Positions 1 through 7,269 of a stretch of DNA of 12,515 nucleotides are shown here, piece after piece. Both the position numbers and the translations under genes were made by a program. The stretch comes from an uncultured Eubacteriales bacterium (GTDB lineage Bacteria > Bacillota > Clostridia > Monoglobales > Monoglobaceae). Under the pieces are notes generated by a model. That model made no database searches. It saw nothing but the letters and a program-made list of their open reading frames with translations, and was not told the DNA's origin. The stretch's first letter is position 1, and each line of letters begins with the position of its first letter. Location of the stretch: NCBI GenBank assembly GCA_905198865.1, contig CAJKEB010000051.1, positions 1 to 12,515 on the forward strand, written 5' to 3'.

Positions 1-100
1 ACAGCTCACCTACCGCAGTTTGCATTACCACCCATTGCATGGGCGGTGTCCGGCTGCAAGCTTTGCTTGCAATGTTTATGCAATTAAACTATAATTTACA
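1..100 (+). repeat. Hairpin-rich intergenic repeat, left copy
   Basis: This stretch aligns with the reverse complement of 12371-12471 near the other end of the window. Shared blocks are ACAGC at the start, CCTACCG, a hairpin with a TGC loop, GGCGGT, and the identical 14-nt box CAATTAAACTATAA (81-94). Hairpin 1 is 27-35 paired with 39-47 (ACCACCCAT / ATGGGCGGT, one A-C mismatch). Hairpin 2 is 55-61 paired with 65-71 (TGCAAGC / GCTTGCA, loop TTT). Neither hairpin has a U-run, so they are not ordinary terminators. The box contains TATAAT (90-95), 17 nt after TTGCAA (67-72), so the copy could also act as a promoter for topB. The repeat may extend left of base 1. Homology of the two copies is read directly from the sequence; the function is unknown. 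Confidence 0.7.
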
Positions 101-138
101 CTCATATGTCAACCATAATAAAATAGGAAAAAATAATA

Positions 139-167
139 TTGTTTATAACTCTGTTTTGTGATATAAT
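139..167 (+). promoter_or_regulatory. Likely sigma-A promoter for topB-tex
   Basis: A perfect -10 TATAAT at 162-167 is preceded by TG at 159-160, giving an extended -10. TTGTTT lies at 139-144 with 17-nt spacing. Transcription would start near 174 and leave a leader of under 30 nt before the topB ATG at 201. The topB ribosome site is GGAG at 190-193. A second candidate, TTGCAA-N17-TATAAT at 67-95, lies inside the repeat. Confidence 0.6.
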
Positions 168-200
168 TTTTGATAAATATATATTAAATGGAGAATATCT

Positions 201-2378
201 ATGTCAAAAGTATTGGTTATGGCCGAAAAGCCGTCTGTAGGTCGTGAACTTGCCCGTGTTCTGGGCTGCAAGAAAAAAGGCGACGGCTGCCTTATCGGTG
301 ATAAATATATTGTTACATGGGCACTCGGCCATCTTGTGACGCTGTCCGACCCTGAAGCATACGGCGATGAATATAAAACATGGAGCCTTGAAACCCTCCC
401 TATGCTGCCGCATCCTATGAAGCTTGAGGTTATCCGTCAGACTTCAAAACAATATAACGCAGTAAAACGCCAGCTCAAAAATTCTGAAGTAAAATCCATA
501 ATTATCGCAACGGACGCAGGCCGTGAGGGCGAGCTTGTAGCGAGATGGATTATTGCAAAAAGCGGTGTAAAAAAGCCGATTAAGCGGCTTTGGATTTCTT
601 CCCAGACCGACAAGGCAATCCGTGAAGGCTTTAAAAATCTCAAGGACGGCAAGGATTATGAAAATCTGTATATGGCTGCTCAGGCAAGGGCGGAAGCGGA
701 TTGGCTGGTAGGGCTTAACGTTACCCGCGCGCTTACCTGTAAGTTTAACGCCCAGTTATCGGCAGGCAGAGTTCAGACACCAACCCTTGCGCTTATGGTC
801 AGACGTGAAAAAGAAATTCGTTCGTTTGTACCTAAGGATTATTATACGATTGAAGCAGACCTCGGCAAGCTATTTGTCTCATGGCGTGATAAGAACGGCA
901 GCAGCATGACCTTCAACCGTGAAAGGGCTGAAGAAATTGCAAAAAAGATAAAGGGTAAGCCGTTTAAGCTGACATCAAAACAGACCCGTGAAAAGCAGAC
1001 AAATGCGCCGATGCTCTATGACTTGACAGAACTTCAGCGCGACGCAAACAAGCTGTATGGCTACTCGCCGAAGCAAACCCTTAACATTATGCAAAAGCTG
1101 TATGAACAGCACAAGGCTTTGACATATCCGAGAACGGACTCAAGATACTTAACAAGTGACATTGTACCTACTCTTGTCGAAAGACTGAGAGCGGTAAACG
1201 GCGACAGCCGCAGCTTGGCGCTTGATATTGCAAAAAAGCGGCTTAATATAGCAAAAGCATGTGTTAACAATGCAAAGGTCTCCGACCATCACGCTATCAT
1301 TCCGACTGAAGAAAAGGTTATGTACTCGGCGCTCAGCACCGAAGAAAAGCGAATTTATGATTTGGTTATAAAGAGATTTTTGGCTTGCTTCCTGCCTCCG
1401 TTTAAGTACAACCAGATTAAAGCCGAGTTTGAATGCTGCGGCGAAAAGTTTACGGCTTCCGGTAAGGAAACCGTTAATGCGGGCTGGAAGGCTGCATACA
1501 GCGGTGATTATACACTCGATGAGGAGGACTTGAGCGAAATTGCGGCTGAGCGCAGACAATCAATTCCAAATATGAATTACAGCGACTGCTTTACCTGCGG
1601 CAATACATTTATAAAGCAGGGCAAGACAAAACCGCCGGCGAGATATACCGAAGCAACATTGCTTTCCGCAATGGAAAACCCGTCAAGATTTGTCGAAAAT
1701 AAAGATATAAAGGAATATCTCGGCGGCGGACTCGGTACCCCGGCGACAAGGGCTGATATTATAGAAAAATTATATTCTTCGTTCTATGTCGAAAAACAAG
1801 GCAACAGTATGGTTCCGACGTCAAAGGGAGTTCAGCTCATAGACATAGTTCCGCCCGACTTGAAAGAACCTGTTTTAACGGCAAAGTGGGAGCAGGAACT
1901 TGAAAAAATAGCCAAGGGCAGGCTGAGTAAGGCTGATTTTATTAAGCGGATAGAAAAATATACGACTGACCTGGTAAACACAGTAAAAAACAGTGACGAC
2001 ACCTATCGTCACGATAATATGACAAGAAAGGTATGTCCCGAATGCGGAAAGTTTCTGCTTGAAGTAAACGGCAAAAAGGGAAAAATGCTTGTATGTCAGG
2101 ACCGTGAATGCGGTTATAGGCAGAACGTCAGCATAATCACAAACGCACGCTGTCCGGAATGTCATAAAAAGATGGAGCTGCGCGGCGAGGGTGAAAAGAA
2201 GAGCTTTTACTGCTCATGCGGTTACCGTGAGAAATACAGCGCTTTTAAGGAGCGCAAGGCGGCAGGCGGAGCTTCTAAGCGGGACGTAAAGAATTATCTC
2301 AAGAACCAGCAGAAAAAGAATAAAGAGGAGTCGGCAAACAACCCGTTTGCAGCACTGTTTGACAAAATTGATTTGTAA
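201..2378 (+). CDS. topB: DNA topoisomerase III (type IA)
   Basis: This type IA topoisomerase passes single strands through a transient 5'-phosphotyrosine break. It decatenates and resolves recombination or replication intermediates, usually with a RecQ-family helicase. The 725-aa protein begins with a Toprim domain containing Glu9 in MAEKPSVGR and the acidic motif ATDAGREGE (Asp105, about residues 103-111). The strand-binding motif SAGRVQTPT starts at 187, and the active-site Tyr309 lies in YPRTDSRYL. The C terminus has two four-Cys zinc ribbons (Cys612, 615, 632, 637 and Cys651, 654, 671, 673). Gly in place of the second Toprim Asp is, from memory, also found in Bacillus subtilis TopB, which matches this protein along its whole length. 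The start is supported by GGAG 7 nt upstream. The gene ends 19 nt before tex, which suggests one transcript. Confidence 0.96.
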   Translation: MSKVLVMAEKPSVGRELARVLGCKKKGDGCLIGDKYIVTWALGHLVTLSDPEAYGDEYKTWSLETLPMLPHPMKLEVIRQTSKQYNAVKRQLKNSEVKSIIIATDAGREGELVARWIIAKSGVKKPIKRLWISSQTDKAIREGFKNLKDGKDYENLYMAAQARAEADWLVGLNVTRALTCKFNAQLSAGRVQTPTLALMVRREKEIRSFVPKDYYTIEADLGKLFVSWRDKNGSSMTFNRERAEEIAKKIKGKPFKLTSKQTREKQTNAPMLYDLTELQRDANKLYGYSPKQTLNIMQKLYEQHKALTYPRTDSRYLTSDIVPTLVERLRAVNGDSRSLALDIAKKRLNIAKACVNNAKVSDHHAIIPTEEKVMYSALSTEEKRIYDLVIKRFLACFLPPFKYNQIKAEFECCGEKFTASGKETVNAGWKAAYSGDYTLDEEDLSEIAAERRQSIPNMNYSDCFTCGNTFIKQGKTKPPARYTEATLLSAMENPSRFVENKDIKEYLGGGLGTPATRADIIEKLYSSFYVEKQGNSMVPTSKGVQLIDIVPPDLKEPVLTAKWEQELEKIAKGRLSKADFIKRIEKYTTDLVNTVKNSDDTYRHDNMTRKVCPECGKFLLEVNGKKGKMLVCQDRECGYRQNVSIITNARCPECHKKMELRGEGEKKSFYCSCGYREKYSAFKERKAAGGASKRDVKNYLKNQQKKNKEESANNPFAALFDKIDL

Positions 2379-2397
2379 TATATAAAGGAGCAGCAGA

Positions 2398-4575
2398 ATG
2401 AATATAGAACAAGTACTTGCCAAAGAGTTCGGACTTAACTTGTGGCAGGTTGAAAATACAGTAAAACTGATAGACGAGGGCAATACCATTCCTTTTATCT
2501 CACGTTACAGAAAAGAGGCGACCGGAGAGCTGAATGACGAAGTTCTCAGAAGTCTGTATGAAAGATTAAATTATCTTCGCAATATTGAAGAGAGAAAAGC
2601 GGACGTAAAGCGTATTATAGAAGAACAGGGGAAGCTGACTCCCGAGCTTGCCGAGGCGATTGACAAAGCGGAAAAAATGACCGAGATTGAGGACTTATAC
2701 CGTCCCTACAGACCCAAGAGAAAGACCAGAGCCACTATAGCAAAGGCAAAAGGGCTACAACCGCTTGCGGATATATTGTATGCCGCGGAGATAACTGATT
2801 TGGAAATCGAAAAGGAAGCTGAAAAATATATAAATACAGAAGCAGAAACGGAAAAATCTGTATCTTCTGCGGACGAGGCAATTCAGGGAGCAATGGATAT
2901 CATTGCCGAGCAGGTTTCCTATAATGCAGACCACAGAGCAAAGATAAGAGACATTACACTCCGTACGGGTATAATCACAACCAAAGCGACTGACGCCGAG
3001 CAGGAGACTGTGTACGAGATGTATTATGATTTCAGCGAATCATGCAGCAATATTGCTCCGCACAGAATACTTGCAATCGACAGAGGCGAAAAAGAAAAGG
3101 CGCTGTCAGTGAGCCTTAATGCGGACGAGGATAAAATTATAAATTATCTGTACCGCAAGGAGGTTAACCGCCGTGAGACCGGAAGATTTGAGCATAAGTA
3201 CCTAGGCAGTGCAGTCGAGGATTCGTATAAAAGGCTTATTGCTCCGTCAATACAGCGTGAGATAAGAAACGAGCTGACCGAAAAAGCGCAGGAGCAGGCA
3301 ATTGAAATTTTTAAGACAAACCTGCATAATCTGCTTATGCAGCCGCTCATAAAGGACAAGGTTGTTATCGGTCTTGACCCGGGCTACAGAACGGGCTGTA
3401 AGGTTGCCGTTGTGGACGGTACCGGAAAGGTATTGGACACAGGAGTTATTTATGTTACTCATTCCGAGGCGCAGAAGAAATCCGCCCAAGAGATTATTAA
3501 AAATTTGATTGAAAAATATGATGTTGATTTAATTTCAATCGGTAACGGAACCGCTTCAAAGGAGACGGAAATTTTTGTTGCGGATTTGCTCAAAAAGCTG
3601 CCGGATACAAAGGTTAAATATTTGATAACGAACGAAGCAGGCGCGTCTGTTTATTCGGCTTCAAAGCTTGGCGCGGAGGAGTTCCCGGACTATGACGTAA
3701 CGAGAAGAAGCGCAATTTCGATTGCGCGCCGAATTCAGGATCCGCTTGCAGAGCTGGTAAAGATTGAGCCGAAGGCGATAGGCGTCGGTCAGTATCAGCA
3801 CGATATGAATCAGAAACGTCTGTCAGAGGCTCTCGGCGGTGTTGTTGAGGACGCTGTGAACAGCGTGGGTATAGACCTGAATACCGCTTCAGCTTCGCTT
3901 CTGGGCTATGTTTCGGGCGTCAGTCCGGCTGTCGCCAAAAATATTGTCGCATACCGTGAAGAAAACGGTAAATTCACCGACAGAAAACAGCTAAAAAAAG
4001 TACCTAAGCTCGGACCGAAAGCGTTTGAACAATGCGCAGGATTTTTGCGCATTATCGATGGCGAAAATATTCTTGATAATACGTCCGTGCACCCCGAAAG
4101 CTATGCAGCGGCCAAAATATTGCTGAATGAATGCGGATACGGCAAAGAAGAAATAACATCATCGGGACTTAAGGATTTGAGTGGCAGAGCAAATAAAATA
4201 GGCTTAAATGTGCTTACAGAAAAGACAGGCGTCGGAAAACCTACGCTTAAGGACATAATAAGCGAGCTGCAAAAGCCGGGCAGAGACCCTCGTGACGATA
4301 TTGAGCAGCCGCTTTTGCGCAGCGATGTCATGAGCATTGAGGATTTAAAGCCGGACATGATTATGACGGGTACAGTCAGAAATGTTATTGATTTCGGTGC
4401 GTTTGTGGATATAGGCGTACATCAGGACGGACTTGTGCATATTTCGCGCCTTTCTAAGAATTATGTCAAGCATCCGACCGATGTGGTCGCGATAGGCGAT
4501 ATAGTAAAAGTCAAGATTATTGACGTGGACGCAAAAAAGAACAGAATAAGTCTTGCAATGGACTTTGATGATTAA
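2398..4575 (+). CDS. tex: Tex-family S1 RNA-binding transcription accessory protein
   Basis: Tex is a cytoplasmic nucleic-acid-binding protein, the bacterial relative of eukaryotic Spt6, thought to act on transcription or RNA turnover. The 725-aa protein has the family's usual size and architecture. The helical Tex N-domain contains the diagnostic motif PFISRYRKE (32-40). A YqgF/RNase H-like domain opens with VVIGLDPGYRTG from 322. Tandem helix-hairpin-helix motifs run at about 492-555 (IDLNTASASLLGYVSG and KVPKLGPKAF). An S1 domain occupies about 651-722 (GTVRNVIDFGAFVDIGVHQ). AAGGAG at 2385-2390 lies 7 nt before the ATG. It is probably co-transcribed with topB, as no promoter or terminator is seen in the 19-nt gap. 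The final codons run straight into the hairpin shared with spoVG. Family assignment is secure; the exact cellular role is not. Confidence 0.95.
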   Translation: MNIEQVLAKEFGLNLWQVENTVKLIDEGNTIPFISRYRKEATGELNDEVLRSLYERLNYLRNIEERKADVKRIIEEQGKLTPELAEAIDKAEKMTEIEDLYRPYRPKRKTRATIAKAKGLQPLADILYAAEITDLEIEKEAEKYINTEAETEKSVSSADEAIQGAMDIIAEQVSYNADHRAKIRDITLRTGIITTKATDAEQETVYEMYYDFSESCSNIAPHRILAIDRGEKEKALSVSLNADEDKIINYLYRKEVNRRETGRFEHKYLGSAVEDSYKRLIAPSIQREIRNELTEKAQEQAIEIFKTNLHNLLMQPLIKDKVVIGLDPGYRTGCKVAVVDGTGKVLDTGVIYVTHSEAQKKSAQEIIKNLIEKYDVDLISIGNGTASKETEIFVADLLKKLPDTKVKYLITNEAGASVYSASKLGAEEFPDYDVTRRSAISIARRIQDPLAELVKIEPKAIGVGQYQHDMNQKRLSEALGGVVEDAVNSVGIDLNTASASLLGYVSGVSPAVAKNIVAYREENGKFTDRKQLKKVPKLGPKAFEQCAGFLRIIDGENILDNTSVHPESYAAAKILLNECGYGKEEITSSGLKDLSGRANKIGLNVLTEKTGVGKPTLKDIISELQKPGRDPRDDIEQPLLRSDVMSIEDLKPDMIMTGTVRNVIDFGAFVDIGVHQDGLVHISRLSKNYVKHPTDVVAIGDIVKVKIIDVDAKKNRISLAMDFDD

Positions 4576-4602
4576 AAAAGGAGGAGAGAAACTCTCCTCC
4601 TC
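4573..4602. terminator. Terminator between convergent tex and spoVG
   Basis: A perfect 10-bp stem has arms 4579-4588 and 4592-4601, with GGAGGAGAG / CTCTCCTCC as its core and loop AAA. Read on the - strand it is followed by a T-run (complement of 4574-4579), making a good intrinsic terminator 8 nt after the spoVG stop. That T-run overlaps the tex stop codon. On the + strand only a weak U-rich stretch (GAATTTTATT) follows, so termination of topB-tex here may be less efficient. Confidence 0.85.
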
Positions 4603-4608
4603 AGAATT

Positions 4609-4881
4609 TTATTCCTCCGGTGATTCTAAAAATTCATTGTATTTTTCCAAAATCTTCTCGTTAAGCTCTGTTCGGAGCTCTGTCTTAATTGGATGAGCAA
4701 TGTCTTTGTATTCTCCGTCGGGAGTTTTGCGGCTTGGCATTGCGGTAAAGAGCTTACCGCTTGATCCTTCGATAATCTTTATGTCATGAACCACAAAAGC
4801 GTCATCAAAAGTTACAGAAACAATAGCTTTCATTTTTGCTTCAGAACTTATTTTCCGAATTCTGATATCAGTAATTTTCAT
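4609..4881 (-). CDS. spoVG: SpoVG septation/sporulation regulator
   Basis: SpoVG is a small nucleic-acid-binding regulator affecting septation, sporulation, cell wall genes and virulence in Bacillota; it also occurs in bacteria that do not sporulate. This 90-aa protein starts MKITDIRIRKI and carries the family core VHDIKIIEG and FTAMPSRKTPDGEYKDIAHPI, with a normal length near 85-100 aa. It diverges from murC. In some other Bacillota, spoVG sits near cell wall genes such as murC or glmU (from memory). The ribosome site AGGA (complement of 4893-4896) is 11 nt from the ATG, somewhat far. A closer out-of-frame ATG at 4892 opens a 4-codon reading frame whose TGA overlaps the spoVG ATG. A short terminator lies directly after the stop. 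Confidence 0.95.
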   Translation of the reverse strand: MKITDIRIRKISSEAKMKAIVSVTFDDAFVVHDIKIIEGSSGKLFTAMPSRKTPDGEYKDIAHPIKTELRTELNEKILEKYNEFLESPEE

Positions 4882-4930
4882 AATGTTTTCATTCCTTTCC
4901 GCATAGTCTTCGGTATGTAAACCGGAGAAA

Positions 4931-4951
4931 TTTATATAATATTTATATAAA
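4931..4951. repeat. Perfect AT-only palindrome between spoVG and murC
   Basis: The arms TTTATATAA (4931-4939) and TTATATAAA (4943-4951) are exact reverse complements around a TAT centre. It overlaps candidate -10 sequences for spoVG and lies 25 nt upstream of the murC -35. It could be a regulator site. In AT-rich DNA such a palindrome can also arise by chance, and it lacks any GC base. Confidence 0.45.
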
Positions 4952-4974
4952 CATTTTATTTTTAATAATTACAA
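4945..4974 (-). promoter_or_regulatory. Possible promoter for spoVG
   Basis: On the - strand TTGTAA (complement of 4969-4974) is followed after 18 nt by TTATAT (complement of 4945-4950). The match is modest and several overlapping -10 choices exist in this A/T stretch. I looked for a sigma-H site, which drives spoVG in Bacillus subtilis, and did not find a convincing one. Confidence 0.3.
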
Positions 4975-4976
4975 CC

Positions 4977-5005
4977 TTGAAAAAAAAGTAAATGTATAGT
5001 ATACT
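4977..5005 (+). promoter_or_regulatory. Sigma-A promoter for murC
   Basis: TTGAAA (4977-4982) and TATACT (5000-5005) are separated by 17 nt; each differs from consensus at one base. Transcription would begin near 5012, leaving a leader of about 33 nt with a ribosome site AGAGGG at 5029-5034. Confidence 0.7.
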
Positions 5006-5044
5006 GAAACCAATACCAATATTACGAAAGAGGGCAAAGAAGTT

Positions 5045-6424
5045 ATGAGTAGTTTTTCTGTTTCTGATTTAGCAGACGGTGCATACATACACATGATAGG
5101 TATCGGCGGTATAAGCATGAGCGGTATTGCCGAGATGCTGCTTAATTTTGGCTATAAGGTCTCGGGAAGTGATGTGAAGGCATCAAATCTGACCGAAAGA
5201 CTTGAGCAAGGCGGTGCTGAAATCATTATCGGACAATCAGCCGATAATATAAAAAATCCAAGTCTTGTATGCTATACAGCTGCAATTTCAGAAGATAATC
5301 CTGAACTTGCAGCAGCAAAAAATAAGGGTATTCCAACCATTGAAAGAGCCGTGCTTTTGGGAGCGCTTCTTGAAAAGTACAAGTATCCCGTTGCCGTTGC
5401 CGGAACTCACGGAAAGACCACGACATCATCAATGCTGTCCTTGGTTCTGCTTGCGGCTGAAAAAAATCCGACAATCCTCATCGGCGGTGAACTCAAACAA
5501 ATCGGCGGCAACTATCACATAGGCGGAAGCGATTACTTACCGTTTGAAGCCTGTGAATATGTTGAGAGCTTTCTGCATTTTAAGCCGTTTGTATCCATAA
5601 TCACCAACATTGAAGAGGACCATATGGATTATTTTAAAGACCTCAATCATATTATATCATCTTTTGTGAAATTTGCAAGTCTTACAAATGATGATGGATG
5701 TAATATTGTATGTATTGACGAAAAAAATACTGACGTAATTGTGCAAAATGTCGAAAAGAATCTGTTAACATATGGTGTGACTAATAAAAATGCCGATTAT
5801 ACTGCCGAAAATATAACCCTTTCAGACGACGGAAAGCCTTCGTTTGACATTTGTCATCACGGACAAAAGTTAGTCAGTGTAAATCTTAATGTGGCCGGAA
5901 ACCATAATATTTGCAATGCGGTCGGTGTAGCGGCAGCCTGTGATTTTCTTGGCATAGAGCCGGAATATATTAAAAAGGGGCTTGAAGAATTCAGCGGCGC
6001 TAAGAGAAGATTTGACAGGCTCGGCAAAACTAAAAACGGTACGGATGTTGTAGATGATTATGCTCATCATCCCACAGAAATAAAGACAACAATCGAGACG
6101 GCAAAAAAGATGGGATATAATAAGGTTTGGGTTGCGTTTCAGCCGCACACATATACCAGAACTGCTGCGTTTCTTAAAAACTTTGCCGACGCTTTAAAAA
6201 CAGCAGATTGCGTCATGATAACGGATATTTACCCTGCACGCGAGAAATACGACGGAACAATACACGCCTGTGATTTGGCGGCGCTCATTCCCGGCGTTGT
6301 GTATATGAACGATATGCAAGCTATGAAGAAATATATTCTTGAAAACGCCGGTCCGGAAGATCTGGTGATTACAATGGGCGCCGGAAACATCTGTGAATTA
6401 GGGTATTCTTTAGTTAATGAATAA
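5045..6424 (+). CDS. murC: UDP-N-acetylmuramate-L-alanine ligase
   Basis: MurC is a cytoplasmic ATP-dependent ligase that adds L-alanine to UDP-N-acetylmuramic acid, the first amino acid of the peptidoglycan stem peptide. The 459-aa protein has the full Mur ligase layout. The N-terminal UDP-binding Rossmann domain has the motif MIGIGGISMSGIAE (17-30). The ATP-binding P-loop is GTHGKTTTSSM (120-130). The central domain includes the metal/substrate region NIEEDHMDYF. The C-terminal domain opens with DDYAHHPTEI from 337, the MurC signature containing His341-His342. The length is normal. It has its own promoter and diverges from spoVG, so it appears monocistronic here, outside any dcw-type cluster. 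It ends at the hairpin shared with HU. Confidence 0.97.
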   Translation: MSSFSVSDLADGAYIHMIGIGGISMSGIAEMLLNFGYKVSGSDVKASNLTERLEQGGAEIIIGQSADNIKNPSLVCYTAAISEDNPELAAAKNKGIPTIERAVLLGALLEKYKYPVAVAGTHGKTTTSSMLSLVLLAAEKNPTILIGGELKQIGGNYHIGGSDYLPFEACEYVESFLHFKPFVSIITNIEEDHMDYFKDLNHIISSFVKFASLTNDDGCNIVCIDEKNTDVIVQNVEKNLLTYGVTNKNADYTAENITLSDDGKPSFDICHHGQKLVSVNLNVAGNHNICNAVGVAAACDFLGIEPEYIKKGLEEFSGAKRRFDRLGKTKNGTDVVDDYAHHPTEIKTTIETAKKMGYNKVWVAFQPHTYTRTAAFLKNFADALKTADCVMITDIYPAREKYDGTIHACDLAALIPGVVYMNDMQAMKKYILENAGPEDLVITMGAGNICELGYSLVNE

Positions 6425-6430
6425 ACAAAT

Positions 6431-6452
6431 CGGCCGGGAAAATTCCCGGCCG
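6431..6452. terminator. Bidirectional terminator between murC and HU
   Basis: The stem is 6431-6440 paired with 6443-6452 (CGGCCGGGAA / TTCCCGGCCG), a perfect 10-bp inverted repeat that would close with a 4-nt AAAA-type loop. T-rich tracts follow on both strands: TACGTATTTATAATT on + and ATTTGTTTATT on -. It starts 6 nt after the murC stop and 13 nt beyond the HU stop. Confidence 0.85.
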
Positions 6453-6465
6453 TACGTATTTATAA

Positions 6466-6744
6466 TTATTTACCGTTTACTAAATCTTTGAGAGCACGAC
6501 CTGCCTTAAATGCAGGAACCTTAGCTGCCGGGATTTCCATAGCTTCACCTGTAAGAGGGTTCTTACCTGTTCTTGCTGCTCTGTCTCTTACTTCAAAGCT
6601 TCCGAAACCGATGATCTGAACCTTATCGCCGCTCTTAAGTGCATCTTCAACAGAAGAGATAAAAGCTGAAAGTGCAGCTTCAGAATCTTTCTTTGTCAAT
6701 CCTGATTTTTCAGCCATGGCTGAAAGTAATTCTTGCTTATTCAT
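6466..6744 (-). CDS. hup: HU-family histone-like DNA-binding protein
   Basis: HU is an abundant dimeric nucleoid protein that bends and compacts DNA without strong sequence specificity. The 92-aa product starts MNKQELLSAMAEKSGLTKK, a helical dimerisation region. It has the family signature GFGSFEVRDRAARTGKNP followed by LTGE in the DNA-gripping arm. It ends with the usual basic helix FKAGRALKDLVNGK. I chose the ATG at 6744 because AGGAGG (complement of 6752-6757) sits 7 nt upstream and the product then matches the usual 90-95 aa. An in-frame extension to 6789 would put the ribosome site inside the coding region. The leader carries an inverted repeat (6790-6834). Confidence 0.96.
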   Translation of the reverse strand: MNKQELLSAMAEKSGLTKKDSEAALSAFISSVEDALKSGDKVQIIGFGSFEVRDRAARTGKNPLTGEAMEIPAAKVPAFKAGRALKDLVNGK

Positions 6745-6789
6745 TTTTTTTCCTCCTAAATAAAAAACTAAAAATTCTGAATTTGGCAT

Positions 6790-6834
6790 TAGGCAATTAA
6801 TGAATATAGTGGAATTGTAAAAATTACTTGCCTA
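6790..6834 (-). repeat. Inverted repeat in the HU upstream region
   Basis: The arms 6790-6801 (TAGGCAATTAAT) and 6823-6834 (ATTACTTGCCTA) pair over 12 bp with one mismatch, around a 21-nt loop. The outer 7 bp (TAGGCAA / TTGCCTA) are perfect. It lies 46-90 nt upstream of the HU start codon. It is either a 5' UTR stem-loop or a two-site operator; there is no T-run to make it a terminator. Confidence 0.5.
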
Positions 6835-6892
6835 GCCTGTTATCATACACTATTCTACTACAAATAATGACAGATTTCCATATTAATTTTAC

Positions 6893-6922
6893 ATTATCTT
6901 TAATTTTTGTAAGGATTAACAA
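6893..6922 (-). promoter_or_regulatory. Weak promoter candidate for HU
   Basis: On the - strand TTGTTA (complement of 6917-6922) precedes GATAAT (complement of 6893-6898) by 18 nt. This would give a leader of about 140 nt that includes the inverted repeat. Other A/T-rich -10-like sequences lie closer to the gene, so the assignment is uncertain. Confidence 0.3.
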
Positions 6923-7101
6923 ATTTTTGTGATTATTATAGATAAAAATCGCAAAAATATAGTAATTTTTTACTAAAATTTTATTTATTATATATTTCTA
7001 TTATGCTATGAATATGCTCTGTCTATACCTAAATATAATATTTAATCAATATTCTTTAATAAAATATATGTTAAATTTTACATTTTAATCACTGCTTGTC
7101 T

Positions 7102-7130
7102 TTGACAAAGGATATCAAATATGTTATAAT
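7102..7130 (+). promoter_or_regulatory. Consensus sigma-A promoter for guaB
   Basis: TTGACA (7102-7107) and TATAAT (7125-7130) match consensus at all twelve bases with the ideal 17-nt spacing. Transcription should start near 7137. It is the strongest promoter in the window and predicts high guaB expression unless the leader or a repressor limits it. Confidence 0.88.
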
Positions 7131-7136
7131 ACAAAA

Positions 7137-7269
7137 TTAAAAGCAGAGATATTAAATTGGACATCTCAGAGTTTTGAAATTTCTTATCATCTTGAGGTGC
7201 TGGTATTAATTATATACAATTATTGCTTAAAATAAACTCATTCTATATCAATACAGGAGGATAAATAAT
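7137..7269 (+). promoter_or_regulatory. guaB 5' leader, no known riboswitch
   Basis: The leader is about 130 nt and ends with the ribosome site AGGAGG (7255-7260), 9 nt before the ATG. Two mutually exclusive pairings can be drawn: GAGAT (7146-7150) with ATCTC (7163-7167), or CATCTCA (7162-7168) with TGAGGTG (7193-7199, one G-U). I found none of the conserved loops of purine-sensing riboswitches and no terminator hairpin before the start codon. Regulation through this leader is speculative. Confidence 0.35.

Larger units (their letters stand above)
6745..7269. other. Long AT-rich intergenic region between HU and guaB
   Basis: No convincing coding region exists in these 525 bases. The HU side holds its ribosome site, a 12-bp inverted repeat (6790-6834) and a weak promoter candidate. 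The middle (about 6900-7090) is very AT-rich with short A/T runs and a small hairpin, TAGTAA-TTTT-TTACTA (6960-6975). The guaB side holds a perfect promoter (7102-7130) and a leader of about 130 nt. I see no recognised riboswitch. Confidence 0.7.

Noticed and set aside
501..540. Missing second Asp in the TopB Toprim motif (DAGREGE rather than DxDxE)
   Set aside because: As far as I recall the same Gly occurs in Bacillus subtilis TopB, which matches this protein throughout. It is a subfamily trait rather than an inactivating change.
4952..4980. Sigma-H promoter for spoVG
   Set aside because: An AAGG-like -35 can be seen on the - strand, but no matching GAAT -10 follows at the right distance.
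6745..6789. N-terminal extension of HU to 6789
   Set aside because: The strong AGGAGG site lies 7 nt before the internal ATG, and the family starts at MNKQEL.
7137..7269. Purine riboswitch upstream of guaB
   Set aside because: The conserved junction and kissing-loop sequences are absent and no expression-platform terminator is seen.
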